DNA from: Caenorhabditis elegans
Lineage: Eukaryota > Nematoda > Chromadorea > Rhabditida > Rhabditidae
Length of the DNA stretch: 64,000 nt
NCBI RefSeq assembly: GCF_000002985.6
Contig: NC_003280.10
Coordinates: 10,846,501-10,910,500, forward strand
Reading direction: 5' to 3'
Shown: positions 15,286 to 27,433 of the stretch, piece after piece
How positions within the stretch are numbered: the stretch's first letter is position 1
How the letters are laid out: every line of letters begins with the position of its first letter
The notes under the pieces: model-generated
Databases searched by the model: none
Told to the model about the DNA's origin: nothing
What the model saw: only the letters and a program-made list of their open reading frames with translations
Made by a program: the position numbers and the translations under genes

Positions 15286-15498
15286 ATGAATTCGACCAAT
15301 CAAAAAGCGTTGTCCAAAGCTGCAGGTCAAACAAATCTACGAGACTGCCCTATTTGGGAGGAAAGTACACTTTTATGTGGAGATAAGCGACAAGGGTTAT
15401 CTATAGAAACGTCATCAAACCTATCCAAAAGTGGCTACCACGTGGAAGTGGGCACAACATACAATATGTTCCCGCGAAAAGCTACAAACTATGTCTGA
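15286..15498 (+). CDS. Possible small single-exon gene, 70 residues, unrecognised
   Basis: An ATG lies 6 bases after a TATTTTTCAG acceptor, the arrangement of a trans-spliced or 5'-intron-containing nematode gene. The frame is polar with few runs (MNSTNQKALSKAAGQTNLRD at the N-terminus) and reads more like real protein than nearby AT-rich shadows. There are no membrane segments, signal peptide or recognised motif. It could also be chance. It lies between two minus-strand genes and would be transcribed in the opposite direction. Function unknown. Confidence 0.4.
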   Translation: MNSTNQKALSKAAGQTNLRDCPIWEESTLLCGDKRQGLSIETSSNLSKSGYHVEVGTTYNMFPRKATNYV

Positions 15499-17691
15499 CA
15501 AAATTTATCAAATTTAGCATCATCGGTTAGCGATAAAATTAAAACGTTAATTAAATAGAATTTTTAATTTACTTCGAGAATATTCTATTATACGAGAAGA
15601 GAATTAGATGACTCAAGAAACAGCACGAGGCAATTTTCGATAATTTCTCTGGGTAAAGGCCGGCAAACGGAACGGTGAACACCGTCGCTTCAAATGTTTC
15701 AAATGACCTTCCTCTGGTTTTTCAGCAGCAGCATCAATGCAATCGGCGCTCTCGTTTCAAATTCTGCGAAAACCAGTTTGGCTGGTTCGTGAGAGACGGC
15801 GCCAAACAATATCTTGACTATAGATCAAAAGTACTCGAGAGCAAATCAGATTGATGAAAATGTGTCTCGGGAGTAAAAAAACTAAGGGGGAATAAGGTTC
15901 CTTATGAAATTCATCTTGTCAATTGTAACGGGCGCGTGTGTGTCCAATGTCTGCGTCTCTTGTTTATTACCGAGACGACTGACATCCGTTCGAAAATGCA
16001 AAGATCACAACTTGAAGGCAACATTTTTTGAGCCAGGCTATTTGTTTCTAGTTATTAATTATTTTATAGTAGAGAAGAAGGAAAATTATAAAATTATAGT
16101 CACCATGTGGAATTGGAGGGGTTTTTTAAAAATAATAAAAATAATTCTTTAATTTACTTTTTTTTCGAATTAGCCGATTTGCTACGAAATTTCTTTAATT
16201 TTTTTTACACGGAACTAATTTACAAAAATTAATTTAGTCTAAAGAAGTGATAACTGAGAACCTGTGCTGTGATAAAATGTGCACTTCTCAACAAAAAAGT
16301 GTTGCAAAAACATTTTGAAACATGGTCTCTCTCTCTGGGAGTAATTGATCGAGACGGATAGTTGGGGGAACCACCGATGGGTTCTGGGACTCTCTTTGTC
16401 TCCTATACACACTCTCTCTCTCCTTCCAACACGCTTTCTCTCTCTCTCATTTCGATCAACATTTCCAAAGTGAAATCAAAAAAAAACGAGTGAGACGAAG
16501 AGAGATGACAGAAGAAATTCAGAAATATAAACCGCGTCAGTCGAAAAAAAAAACAACAAGGAAGGGTCACCTTGGGAGCTGAAAATGATGAAAATGGCTG
16601 CTGGGGGCGAGGAATAGACGGAGAGAGAGTGGAAATTCGGAGAGGATTAGAGAAAGAGAAGGGCGCGGTGCTAATGCTGGCAGAAGGAAGACTAGCTTCA
16701 GATGTCCTTAGAGACAAGAGAGGAAAAAATTGAATTTTCGCTGATAATTTCAGTTTGGCGGGAGAAAGTAAAATGGAAATTTATTGGTATTTACCTATTT
16801 CACCTAAATAAATGAAAAATTTCAATAAAAAAATACAAAGAAGCCGAAAACAGAACGAAAATCGGTCAGAAACCTGTGCAAAAATTTAAAATTTAAAGGA
16901 TCGTGCACAACGTGTGGTCAAAGGTCTCGGCACGATTCATACAATTTTCAAATTAAAGGTATGCGCCTTTAATTGAAGAAGAGAGATTACTGTAATTTTT
17001 TAAAGTTATTTTTCGCGAAAAATTGATAAATTGCTGGAAAAGATTTGACTTTACTTGTAAAAGCATAAGTTCAGAATTAAAATATTTTTACAAGGTCCAG
17101 ATACAAAGATTGTTGCTCTTATTATGACAATTTTCTTTGCCCTAATGATATTGTGTCGTTTCTCCAAACAAAAAAACAAATCAACAAGAACCATTTATAT
17201 TTAGAAGAAAAGCAGCACCGTGAATATCAATCAAATCTATCGGGATTCACGCCAAGCTCGGAAATGTTCATCGGTATCGTTGAGCACTAGATAAAAAATT
17301 TAAAAAAAAAACCGATGGACACCTTTTGAAAACTCGGCACTGGGAACTGACGTTTAACGCTTTAAAACACATAAAATCGGAGCAAAAAAATTGGGGAGGG
17401 AACAGAGGACGTTGGAAAAGTGCACCCGGGATGAGAAAAAACGAAGAATCAAAATCAACATGATACAACAATAATCTATTTAACAATTACCTGAAAAACC
17501 TTTCTTTTAAGAGATGAAAATGATATAAAAACTAATAGAGAAAGAATTGAACTGTAAAACTGGGAAGAGAACAATGGAGGGAAGCGGAAATGATAAAGAC
17601 ACCTGAGAAAATTATTATTTCGCATCGGATGAAGATCAGTCCATAAAATGATAAGAGAAAGGCCAGTGATGACGATTTAGTCCGAAAAAGC
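15499..17691. other. Intergenic, no supported gene
   Basis: Contains CT/GA-rich stretches near 16320-16450 and 16620 and a lone half of a TTTAAAGG-type repeat near 16950 (TATGCGCCTTTAA). The frames at 15904-16152 and 16403-16717 lack splice context, and the second is low-complexity. The gmps-1 3' UTR should occupy the right end. Confidence 0.5.
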
Positions 17692-20600
17692 TTATTCCCA
17701 TTCGGTGGTGCCCGGTGGCTTACAGGTCATGTCCAGAAGAACACGAGAGATACCAAGAACATTGGTTCTGATGGCCTTGTCCATTTCAATAAGAGTCTGA
17801 AATATAAATTGATTAGAAAAAAAAACAAATGTTTGTCGAAAACTAACCTCTTCCGGTAAGTGAACTCCTGGAATCGCAGCCTGACCAGTCATAAAGTCCG
17901 ATGTGACAAACGGACGAAGAACAATCGAGTGCCTGTATGATCCAATCATATCTCTATCACGATCAAAATCAACAGGCAGAAGGACGACTGGCATCTGTTG
18001 AATTTTGTGCCCAACATTTGGCAGCTGCGTACCATCCGAAGCAGCGACACGTCCGAATAGAATATTATTGGCGATGTGATCCGCCATTTGAAGTTTAGTG
18101 ACAATGTGTGGTACAAGATATGTTCTCGTCAGGTCCTCGATCGAAAACTCGATTTTTGATCCAAATGCGTAGACGACTCGATTGACTCCGTGGAACAGCT
18201 TCGGGATGACTGAAGCATACGCGAACAGGAGTTTCCATGGAATTGGTCGTTGCTCGGTGGACAGTGCAACTGCATACGAATAGGATCTGGCATCTCCTTG
18301 AACACCGACTGTTTTGATTGGAAGAATGTGAGCACTGATTTGGAAGGTTTGTTGCTCGGCGAGTTGGCGATCTCTTTCAGACAGTGATAGTAGAACCTGA
18401 AAAACAGAAATAATAGACTCTGGATATAGTTTTCAATAGTGACAACTCACATTGTTCCGTGCCTGCTCGAACTGCAGGTGTTCATAAATTCCTTGACTTG
18501 GATTAATTGCAGAATTTAAAAACTGCTCAGTAACATCGATAATTCTTCCTTGCACATCTCCATTATACATCGGACCGTTGAACATCAACTCCGGCCTCTT
18601 ATCTGATGCACAAAGAATGCGAATCGCAAGACCAGGTCCTGGGAATGGATGTCTCTGCACAATACTTTCAGGCAACCCAAGATCTTTTCCAAGCTCTCTG
18701 ACTTCATCTTTGTGGAAATCTTTCAGCGGCTCCACAACTTTTCCGAGTTTTCTCAGTTCTCGCACCAAAAATGTGTCATTGTGATGAGTTTTGATAGTGT
18801 CCGCGTGTCCCGAAGCAAGAGCACTTGCACTTTCAATTAAATCTGGACGGAGAGTTCCTTGTGCAAGGAAATATTCATCATGATTGATATTCAAGTCCTT
18901 CATAATCACATCTTTTACGCGAATAAATGTATTTCCAATGATTTTTCTCTTCATCTCCGGATCATCACACTCATCCAACGCAACTTCTCCATCCTTGCAG
19001 TGTTCTGTACTGGAACGGAACGTTGTGCCGAAGTTATACCCTGAAATTAATTTTTTTTTTTGAATTAAAAAAATTTTTTTAAACTCACTGTGAATCGGAA
19101 GATCAAGCGCCGCAAGACTCTTCTCAACAGCATCACTCTCCTCATGACGCATGAATCCATTGTCAATATGAATTGCTGTGACCCGATTTGGTCCAAGAGC
19201 ACGACGGAGCAACGCAGCACAAACAGCCGAGTCGACACCTCCAGACACCATTACGAGTACCTTCTTGTCACCGACAATGCTATTGATCTCCGAAATACAC
19301 GATTGCTCACGGTTTTGAATAGTGAAATTTCCACAGCATCCGACAACTTTGAAAAGGAAATTCTCGAACATTTTCGTGCCGTTGGTAGTGAGATCTACTT
19401 CTGGATGAAACTGGACACCGTACAGCTTGCGGTTCTCGTTACAAATTCCTGCAAAAAGGTTTTGAGATGAAAGTACGAATATTTGATGAGGGGTTAGAAG
19501 CATTGGTAAATATTAAAATCAGAAAATTATTATTTAATTTTGTTTTTTTTTGTTTTAAAAAAATGTGAATAAAATTTTCAATAAACTCACCAGCAACATG
19601 ATGGCCACTTTTGGCCATAACTTTGAAGTCTGGAGCCACCGTAGCCTCTGATACACTGTCTCCGTGAGTTAGCAAGACAGTTTCTGTTTTGTGAAGTCCA
19701 TTGAACAAATGAACGCTCGTATCGACTTGAATTTCACATGCTCCGTCTTCTCTGATATGCTCTCTTGTTACAGTTCCTCCATTGAGCTTATTCATCAACT
19801 GAAATCCGTAACAAATTCCAAGAACTGGCAATCCACAAGTGAAGATTTCTGGATCGATTGACGGGGCTTCTGGTTCGAATACCGAGTTGGGACCACCAGA
19901 AATGATGATTCCCTTGAATCCGCCAAGCTCGATGAGTGTACGAGCTGTCGTGTTGAGTGGAAACATCTCTGATTGTACGAGAAGCTCGCGAACACGTCGA
20001 TCAATAACTTTTCCATATTGTGCTCCAAAGTCGAGGATGGCAATGCGTTCGCCACTTGAAACCTTCTCAACTGGAAGATTCTCGACAAGGGTGACGTGAC
20101 TTCCTGAAGCTTTTCAACATATTAGTTTTTGTCTTAATTATGAAAATGTGAGTGAATACAAAAATCTAATACAAAAAAAAAGTTATTTTATTCTAAAATC
20201 ACATTTTCATTGAAATTATCTACTTACCGTTCATATTGGCACTATCAAATCGATCTTCTGGCGCCTTCTTCGGTGGTGGAGCTTTGTTCTGAAATATTAT
20301 AATTCTGTATGGTATGTATTTTCGGCTTTTTAGAGCAAAATTTGAGAGCTTGTTAAACGTGGAGCCTGCTGACATGCAGCTGCCAAGGCAGATGAAATGA
20401 GAGTGAAAATGGCTGAACTGTTAGGAGATAGTGAGAGACGCAGGGCATAGAGTGCAAAATAAGTTGGAAAGAGCAGCTTTTTGACTAAAACTGGCCTGAA
20501 AAGTCCGAAAAAAGTAGCCAAACATTGCTAAAATCTAAAATTACTCCAACTTCTCCTAAATTATTATCCTGAATTGCATCTTTTGGTCATTTATCTCTAA

Positions 20601-21891
20601 TTAATTCATTGATTTAGGCACATTTTAAGTAGATAGGCATCAAAATTGGACGCCTACCGACTTAAAATGTGCCTAAATCAACCAAAATATGCAATAAAAG
20701 GTGATAATTTCATAAAAACAGTATTCCTCAATGCTTTGAGTGGCTCAAAACCGAGCATCGGGCGGCTTCAAGAGTAGGAAGAAGATGACAGCAAAAAACA
20801 AAGAAGAGATAGTTGAAAAGTTCTCTCAGCACAGAAACTGAAATCAAAATCAAACAATGTGAGAGAGAGCGAGAGAGTGGTGAGACGTAGAGATTGAAAA
20901 AAAAAGAGAGAAACAAAACCAAAGGGAACCTTTTGAATGACGACAAGAGGAAAGGAGAGAGCAGAACCAGTGCTGTAACAGAGAAAAAGAAATAATGACG
21001 AAAAAGATAAAAGTCAGGAGAGAGAGAGAGAGAAATGGTGGAAAATCATATTAAAGATAATATTTTAAAAAAGTGCTGCTGTACTTGGAAAAATTGCAAA
21101 ATTTTTCAACTAGACCCTAGTTTCCTAGTTTTCCAGCATTTTAGTGTTCGGCTGGGAGAATATAACTACGATTTCGTCGAGGAGAATTTTCTACCAAGAA
21201 AATATATTTTCCAGTGAAAAACGCTTATCCCATGAGAAAAACCAAGGAATTCTCACTGAAAATTGTGATAAATAAGACAAAAACTGCCAACAAATATTAA
21301 AATATACTCGGTTTTTAGACGAAAACTATCAAGAAACGGCGCAGTAATCCTGAAAATCAGATAGAAAGTTCTAGAAAAGCCGGTATAATCTGAACTCCAC
21401 GTCAATTAGGTCACCTAGTTTCGATATATCACTGGATTAACGTGAACATTTTTATTTATTTAAAAAGAAAACCCTTCAGGTTACAGGAAAATTAGCTTTT
21501 TTTCGCGAAAAAACATGTAATTTGAGCGCCGAAACATATGGTGGAACCCCCCTTGAACAGAAAAGTCGGCATGTGGCTTTAGTGACAACTGATCTTTTGT
21601 CTTCAGAGGAAGATATTGTGATTCTAGAGAACTTTGAACTATTTGGAGTCGGAAAAAACAGAATGTAGTTGCGGAGAATGCAATAAAATTGCAATTATTT
21701 CTTTTCTTTTATAGTGACGATTTCAGGGAAAATTGTAAAAGCCCTTTGCAGCGATAAAATAATTAAATTCAACGAAAATTCAAAAAAGAAATCCATTAGC
21801 AAAGCGGCAAGATCAAAAGAAAAGTACAAGTTCTGACCGTGGAATGTTGACTGTCCTCGTTGATGTCCAACATTGAACTCGATCTTTTCAT
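17692..21891 (-). CDS. gmps-1: GMP synthase (glutamine-hydrolysing)
   Basis: Converts XMP to GMP using ATP and glutamine, the last step of de novo GMP synthesis, in the cytosol. In-phase exons: 21838-21891, 20228-20288, 19591-20103, 19089-19448, 18451-19040, 17848-18396 and 17692-17796, giving 743 residues. A class I glutamine amidotransferase domain comes first: ILDFGAQYGKVIDRRVRE, the nucleophile cysteine in LGICYGFQL near residue 134, and the His/Glu pair in GVQFHPEVDLT. The ATP-pyrophosphatase domain follows, with the P-loop SGGVDSAVC near 265, HIDNGFMRHEE and RHPFPGPGLAIR. The dimerisation domain ends in PPGTTEWE. All catalytic residues looked for are present. The first exon (MKRSSSMLDI...) is the least certain: its donor is GTCAGA and it sits behind a 1.5 kb intron. 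The gene is divergent from cap-2. Confidence 0.93.
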
Positions 21892-22730
21892 AGTATGCTC
21901 ACTGACTTTCGAGACGGCCTTTGTTCTTTTTGCACGCTGAAGCTAGGTTATAATGATTTGAAGTCAATGGAAAGTGGAATTTTTTGGCAATTTATAATGA
22001 AAACCTCCTTAAAACGCACGTTTAAACGTTGAAAATGCTTTTTTTCGTTTTTTAACGTTGAAAACCAAATCGGGAGCCAATTTACAGAAATGTGCGCGAA
22101 TTTTCACCCAGTTTTTCAAAATTTTCACATTTAAATACTCACTTCAGATGGAAGGTTGCGGCAGTGACGTTTACTCTGACGCGCTCCAATTTTGACTCGT
22201 TTTGGCTGCAATTACTGAAATAACAAAATTTAGTGGATTCGGTGTTTTCTCGGAGATGAAGCGATGAGAATGTACAGAACACGGATAAACTTGCGATGAA
22301 AATTTCATGTCAATTAATTTAAAATTAATTTTTTCGGTTTATTAACATAAAAATTGACGGAAAAAACTTAAATTTAAAAGCTCGAAGAAAAAAACAAAAA
22401 TTTGAAGAACTCTGGCGAAACGCCAAAAGCTCGCGGGTCTCGCCGCGATTTGCCGACGAGAGTGACTATGGGTACGGTGGAGGGACGAGAGAGTGAGAGA
22501 AACGGAGTGTAAAATCAATGAAGTGGTCGCTCCGTTTCGCAACTTTCCTGCTTTCTAATGGCTTTTAAAATATATTTTTGCGAAATTTAATCTTATTTGT
22601 GAACTAAAAAATCATTACCCAATCGTTTAGAGTCTTTTTATGTTTTTAATAGGTTGTAACGACTTAAAATCTGACATAAAAGTTTATTGTTTCAGGGAGC
22701 ACACCCACATCCGGCTCGAAACTATCAAAA
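21892..22730. promoter_or_regulatory. Divergent upstream region between gmps-1 and cap-2
   Basis: An 840 bp interval between the two start codons on opposite strands, so both promoters should lie here. Around 22430-22500 there is a short GC-richer patch (GCGGGTCTCGCCGCGATTTGCCG) that belongs to a dispersed Caenorhabditis repeat. On the cap-2 side an acceptor TTGTTTCAG at 22687-22695 precedes its ATG by 35 bases. No other gene is visible. Confidence 0.55.
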
Positions 22731-23915
22731 ATGGTATTTTAATAAATATTTTAAAAACAATTTATAATAAATATTTACCAGGGAGAACAACAGCTCGATT
22801 GTGCCCTCGACTTGATGCGAAGACTTCCTCCACAACACTGCGACAAGAATTTGACGGACCTCATCGATCTGTGCCCTCATCTTGTTGATGATCTTCTCAG
22901 TATGTTTCCTTTTTAACTAATTTAAAAAAATTCGCTTGATGGTTTTAGGCACTATCGATCAACCGCTGAAAATCGCCGCGGACCGTGAGACCGGCAAACA
23001 GTATTTGCTTTGTGACTACAATCGAGATGGCGATAGCTACAGGTATGAGTCATTTTATTTGAAATCTATCGATTTTTTCTGATAATTCAGATCACCATGG
23101 AGTAATACCTATGATCCACCACTCGAGGATGGACAATTGCCATCGGAAAAGCGCAGAAAAATGGAAATCGAGGCAAATGCCGCTTTTGAGTCATACCGTG
23201 ATTTGTAAGTTGACAGAAAAATCATATATTTGCTCATAAATAATAATAATTTCCAGATACTTCGAGGGAGGCGTCTCATCAGTTTACTTCTGGGACTTGG
23301 ATAATGGAGGTTTCGCCGGAATTGTGCTCATCAAGAAAGAGGGAGACGGAGCCAAAAATATAACAGGATGTTGGGATTCTATTCACGTTATTGAGATCAC
23401 GGAAAGAGTTGGTTCAAAAACTGTTGAAGAGTTTTTTTTTTTAATTTATAATTTTCCAGGCACGCCAGGCTCACTACAAGCTCACCTCCACTATCATGCT
23501 GTGGCTGCAGACAAACAAAAGCTCCAGCGGTGTGATGAACCTCGGTGGCTCCCTTACAAGACAGGTTTTGGTTTCGAGTTGTGAATATATTTAAAAAGAA
23601 ATATTATAGCATGAGATGGATGCACCAATCAACGATCAGAACACACACTTGGCTAATATGGGACGAATGATTGAGGATCAGGAGTCGAAAATGCGTCTGA
23701 CGATCAATGAGATATACTTTGGAAAGACGAAGAAGGTAAGCAAAATGCAAATTTATTATATGAAAAAAGTTTCATTTTTAAAAAGTACAATTTTCGAAAA
23801 AAATATTTTCCAGGTGATGTCGGATCTCCGTTCAACAGAGAAGCAGAGTGAGCTCGAGAAGCAAGATGAGATCGTTCGCGAGTTGAACAACGCCATGGCT
23901 AACCGCGGAAACTGA
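22731..23915 (+). CDS. cap-2: F-actin-capping protein subunit beta
   Basis: Binds actin filament barbed ends as a heterodimer with the alpha subunit and blocks subunit exchange. Exons in phase: 22731-22733 (the ATG alone), 22782-22899, 22949-23042, 23091-23204, 23257-23407, 23460-23564, 23610-23735 and 23814-23915, giving 270 residues, the normal size for CapZ beta. Diagnostic stretches: [14 protein letters not shown] and [15 protein letters not shown] near the N-terminus, [19 protein letters not shown], then [17 protein letters not shown] and [11 protein letters not shown]. The C-terminus ends [13 protein letters not shown], the amphipathic tentacle that contacts actin. The three-base first coding exon is unusual but is required to supply an ATG in frame. 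It is convergent with cyn-4 downstream. Confidence 0.96.
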
Positions 23916-24328
23916 GTGATCTATCTACATTTGCAGCTCAAAATCTCTCATTTTAATGCTTTATTTGCGAGTTTTGTATATTTATCTACCATAATACCAG
24001 CTTGTTTCTTCTTTTAAAACCTTTTTTCATTGCCTTTTCTCGAGTGTAAACTTTTTTTCTAGAATTATTAAAATCTCTTTTCCCACAATTTCTCCTCGCT
24101 CCAAAGTGTATGTGCTATGGCTTTTCCACAATTTATTACCAAAATGCCTTGATGTTCCTTCCGAGAAGAGCTTGAGCTTTTCCTGGACCATTTTCGTTCT
24201 AGGTGCTCGTTCGACTGTTTTGTATTTTGCAATGTAAATTATCCTCTTTAAGATTACTTTTCATTTCAATTATATTTTCGATGAAAGTATTTTATTCCTT
24301 AAATTTAAAAAAAAAGAGAGGGTCTTCA
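23916..24328. other. Convergent 3' regions of cap-2 and cyn-4
   Basis: 413 bp between two stop codons on opposite strands, holding both 3' UTRs. T-rich on the plus strand. No gene or structured repeat seen. Confidence 0.6.
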
Positions 24329-26106
24329 TCACCACTTTGAGAAATCTCCAAGGCCTGCTCTTGCAAATTTAGTTTTCTTTGCGGCCTCCAAGGGTACATC
24401 TTCCATTTTTCCTTGTCGTTTATTCACAGCTGCGGCCGACTTCATGTACTTGCCGACTCCAGTTCCAACTGCTTCTGGTTTTGTTGCAGTTTCTTTAGCT
24501 TTTTTATTTGCTAATGAAGCTGCGTCCTTAGAAGCTGAAAATAGATATCATTAGTTTTAAAATTAGTAATAGAATTAAGAAACTTTTCTTCAAAATCTCT
24601 GCTCTCTCAGCTTGAACTTCTTTCTCAGCTTCTTCAAATGGATCCACAAATACTTCAGCTCTCATAATAACAACTGAAACCATCGGAACATCAGTTCCCT
24701 CTTCAGTTTCCAACTTTTCAATCGTCGTTAGTGTATCCTGTCCTCCAACAAGTCTCCCAAAAATTGTGTGCTTTCTGTCCAAATACTTGCACGGCCGGAA
24801 TGTAATGAAGAATTGTGATCCGTTGGTGTTAGAGCCCTTATTAGCCATCGAGAGCACACCTCGAGCATCATGGGAGAAACCGGAGATGAATTCATCTGAG
24901 AATGGCTTATCCCAAATTGATTCTCCACCATGTCCTGTACCAGTTGGGTCGCCTCCTTGCAGCTGAAATTTTTAATTATTTTTTGTTATAACTTTAACTA
25001 TTTTTATAATAAATTTACCATAAAGTTTTTAATTAACCGATGAAATTTGGTGTTATTATAATATCCATTCGAACAATGTGTGATGAAGTTTTCACAGGCC
25101 TTCGGAACTTTCGGCGCGAATAATTCCAGATTCAATGGCCCAAAATTTGTAACAAGCCGCACAAAAGCATTTTTCTTAACTCGGCTGTACCGAACTGTAT
25201 CATTATCCAAAACAGCTGCTTTATTGCTTGTAACTGGAGCCATTACAGTGGATGTGAATCCAGCTGCGACTTTTCCTTGACTATAATGTGCTGCATTGAT
25301 CTCATCGGCAGTTTCATCAGTTTCTGTGGAGCTCTTCTTTGGGACATATTCCTTATCCAATTGATCAAGAACTGATTTGCAAGCATTATTCATTCGTCGA
25401 ATGTAGAATTTTGGATCTTTCATTGCATCTTTTTCTTTTTTAATCTCTTCTGACGTCTTTAAATCAAGCTTCACGTGTAGAAACTGCTCCATATTGAATT
25501 TTTCCAAATGATTTGGGTCTTGAAGATCAATTATATCAGCTCTTGTGAACGGAACATCGGTTAGAAGATCCTTGAGATGATTTCTTTTTAAATTCAATTC
25601 TTGCACGGCTTCATGAGAATAGACGTTTCCGGAAGTAGCGATGGCCAGAATATGACTGTGGTCCGTGAATGTTCTGAATGTAACTGGGCATCGGAACTTT
25701 CCATCTTCTCCTTTATCGAATTTCAAGTGGATTAGATCCTTGGCAACCAACGGTTTTCCTGTACACGGGTTTTTGCCATGCTTCTTCAAGTAAGGAACGA
25801 TAGCACTGAAAATTTTTTAATAAAAAGTAAAAAAAATAAACAGAAATTTACGTTAAATCGAAAATTTCTCCTGATCTTGCGCAAACTGGGTCTTCAAACG
25901 GTAGAAGTGACAGCGAGCAATGGTTGATGGGTAACCTTTTGAACTGTGCTCTTTGGAGTCTTGTTCCAGTATCTGAAATATGAAATTAAATCTTGTTTTT
26001 ATTTATAACTCGTGTTTAAATAAAAACCATCTTTATGTCCTCCAATCGATTTCCATTCAGAAGTGGTCAGATAGAGTTTATCTTTCTGATGTTGCTTTTT
26101 TCCCAT
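24329..26106 (-). CDS. cyn-4: U-box cyclophilin (PPIL2 / CYC4 type)
   Basis: Exons in phase: 26028-26106, 25852-25972, 25019-25805, 24584-24962 and 24329-24534, giving 523 residues, the expected size. The N-terminal U-box spans about residues 40-110 (FEDPVCARSGEIFDL, YLKKHGKNPCTGKPL, FRCPVTFRTF), which would recruit ubiquitin-conjugating enzyme. The cyclophilin domain covers about 280-440: NFGPLNLELFAPKVPKACEN, FHRLIKNFMLQGGDPTGTG, GVLSMANKGSNTNGSQFF, CKYLDRKHTIFG. The catalytic Arg of FHR is kept, but the cyclosporin-contact Trp of cyclophilin A is Tyr here (KYLD), as in PPIL2. The family is nuclear and associates with spliceosomes. The C-terminal ~70 residues are lysine/alanine rich. The start ATG follows a TTTTCAG acceptor by 5 bases. 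Confidence 0.95.
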
Positions 26107-26411
26107 TTTATCTGAAAATAATACAAATAAATACTAGTTACATTTATGTAGTTATTAAGCTTAATTAAAATGCCGATTGTTAAAAATTGCGAAAACAAAT
26201 CGGCTCGTAAATCTACACGAAAACCTAGGCCGGCGGCCGCCAGCCACCTCGGGTCTCGCCACGATCACATGTCGATTTACGCGCTCAATTTCATTGACTA
26301 TTGACGTGGATTATCTTGTTTCTCAATGTTTTTCCTCCATTTAAATTGTTTTTCAGAGATAAATTTTTAATTTTATAGGTAATATTAGCAAAAGAGAGGA
26401 TTTGCAATAAG
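26107..26411. promoter_or_regulatory. Shared divergent promoter, cyn-4 / copz-1
   Basis: Only 305 bp separate the two start codons on opposite strands. The centre (about 26210-26285) is GC-rich, with AGGCCGGCGGCCGCCAGCC followed by GGGTCTCGCCACGA and GTCGATTTACG, motifs that recur in repeats elsewhere in this window (for example 35552-35671). A bidirectional promoter is inferred from spacing alone. Confidence 0.6.
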
Positions 26412-27191
26412 ATGGCAGACTTTGACACTGTAAGTTTCATTTGCAGCTTATTATTGAAGTTTTTTTTTTTTAACTAAAAAGCGAAATTTCAGAATCCAAC
26501 TTCTCTGTACAGTATCAAAGGAATTGTGATTCTTGATCAGGATGGAAACCGTGTTCTTGCCAAGGTTTGTCGTTTATTTCACAATTACCATACAAAAAAC
26601 TCGAAAAAATATCGATTTTCAGTACTACGACCGTACAACCTTTGGAACTGTCAAGGAGCAAAAAGCTTTCGAGAAAAGTCTCTTCTCGAAAACTTCCCGC
26701 AACACTTCAGGTTTGGCTGATTTTTTTTTGATGAAAACAATAAAAATTAAACATTTTAAGCCGATATCCTGCTTCTCGACGGAGTGACTTGCTTGTACCG
26801 CTCGAACGTTGATCTGTACTTCTACGTGCTCGGATCGACCCGCGAGAATGAGCTTTTCCTCGACGCAACTCTCACCTGTCTCTACGATGCTGTGTCTGTC
26901 GTTCTTCGCAAAAACGTCGAGAAGAAGGCTCTCATCGATTCCATGGACACTATCATGCTGATTATTGACGAAATCTGTGATGAAGGGTTATTTTTTTTTA
27001 TTTCTAAAAGTATTCAACTGATTTAAAATAATTATTACAGAATTATCATGGAAACTGACGCCCAGGCTGTCGTCCAAAGAACCGCTCTCAAATCCGACGA
27101 AGTCTCATTCTCCGATCAATCCGTATCACAAATCGGCTTCTCGTTCATGAAATCTGCCAACGAGCAGTTCAAATGGTCTCTTCTCAAGTAA
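26412..27191 (+). CDS. copz-1: Coatomer subunit zeta (zeta-COP)
   Basis: Small subunit of the COPI coat, which forms vesicles for Golgi-to-ER and intra-Golgi transport. Exons in phase: 26412-26429, 26493-26564, 26623-26710, 26761-26986 and 27041-27191, giving 184 residues, typical for zeta-COP. The fold is longin/adaptin-small-chain: [23 protein letters not shown], then FEKSLFSKT, then [38 protein letters not shown] and [21 protein letters not shown]. The acceptor of exon 4 is TTTTAAG rather than TTTCAG, but the protein reads through correctly only with that site. It is probably the first gene of an operon with orc-2. AATAAA lies at 27267-27272, 76 bases after the stop. Confidence 0.95.
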
Positions 27192-27433
27192 ATGGAATTC
27201 TATAAATTATTTAATTTAAAATGTGATATTTATAATCTCTCCAATACTCTTTTGTGAATTAAAATGAATAAACCTCGGATAAAATGGTGTTTTCATTGTA
27301 AAAATTGTTGATTTTGTGCTGTTTTTGTTGAGTTTTTGGTTCGTTTTCTTAACGCCTAACTATATTTTCAGTTTAAAGCTTAACATTTCCTGCATGAATC
27401 TAAATATCTATTTTTCAATTTTAATTTCAGAAA
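27192..27433 (+). promoter_or_regulatory. Intercistronic region of a probable copz-1 / orc-2 operon
   Basis: 242 bp separate the copz-1 stop and the orc-2 ATG on the same strand. It contains a poly(A) signal AATAAA (27267-27272), a U-rich stretch (27300-27345), and a TTTTAATTTCAG acceptor ending 3 bases before the orc-2 ATG. This is the usual architecture for 3' end formation coupled to SL2 trans-splicing in nematode operons. Operon membership is inferred. Confidence 0.6.

Noticed and set aside
16403..16717. 104-codon minus frame
   Set aside because: Low-complexity CT/GA-rich DNA without donor or acceptor sites in register.
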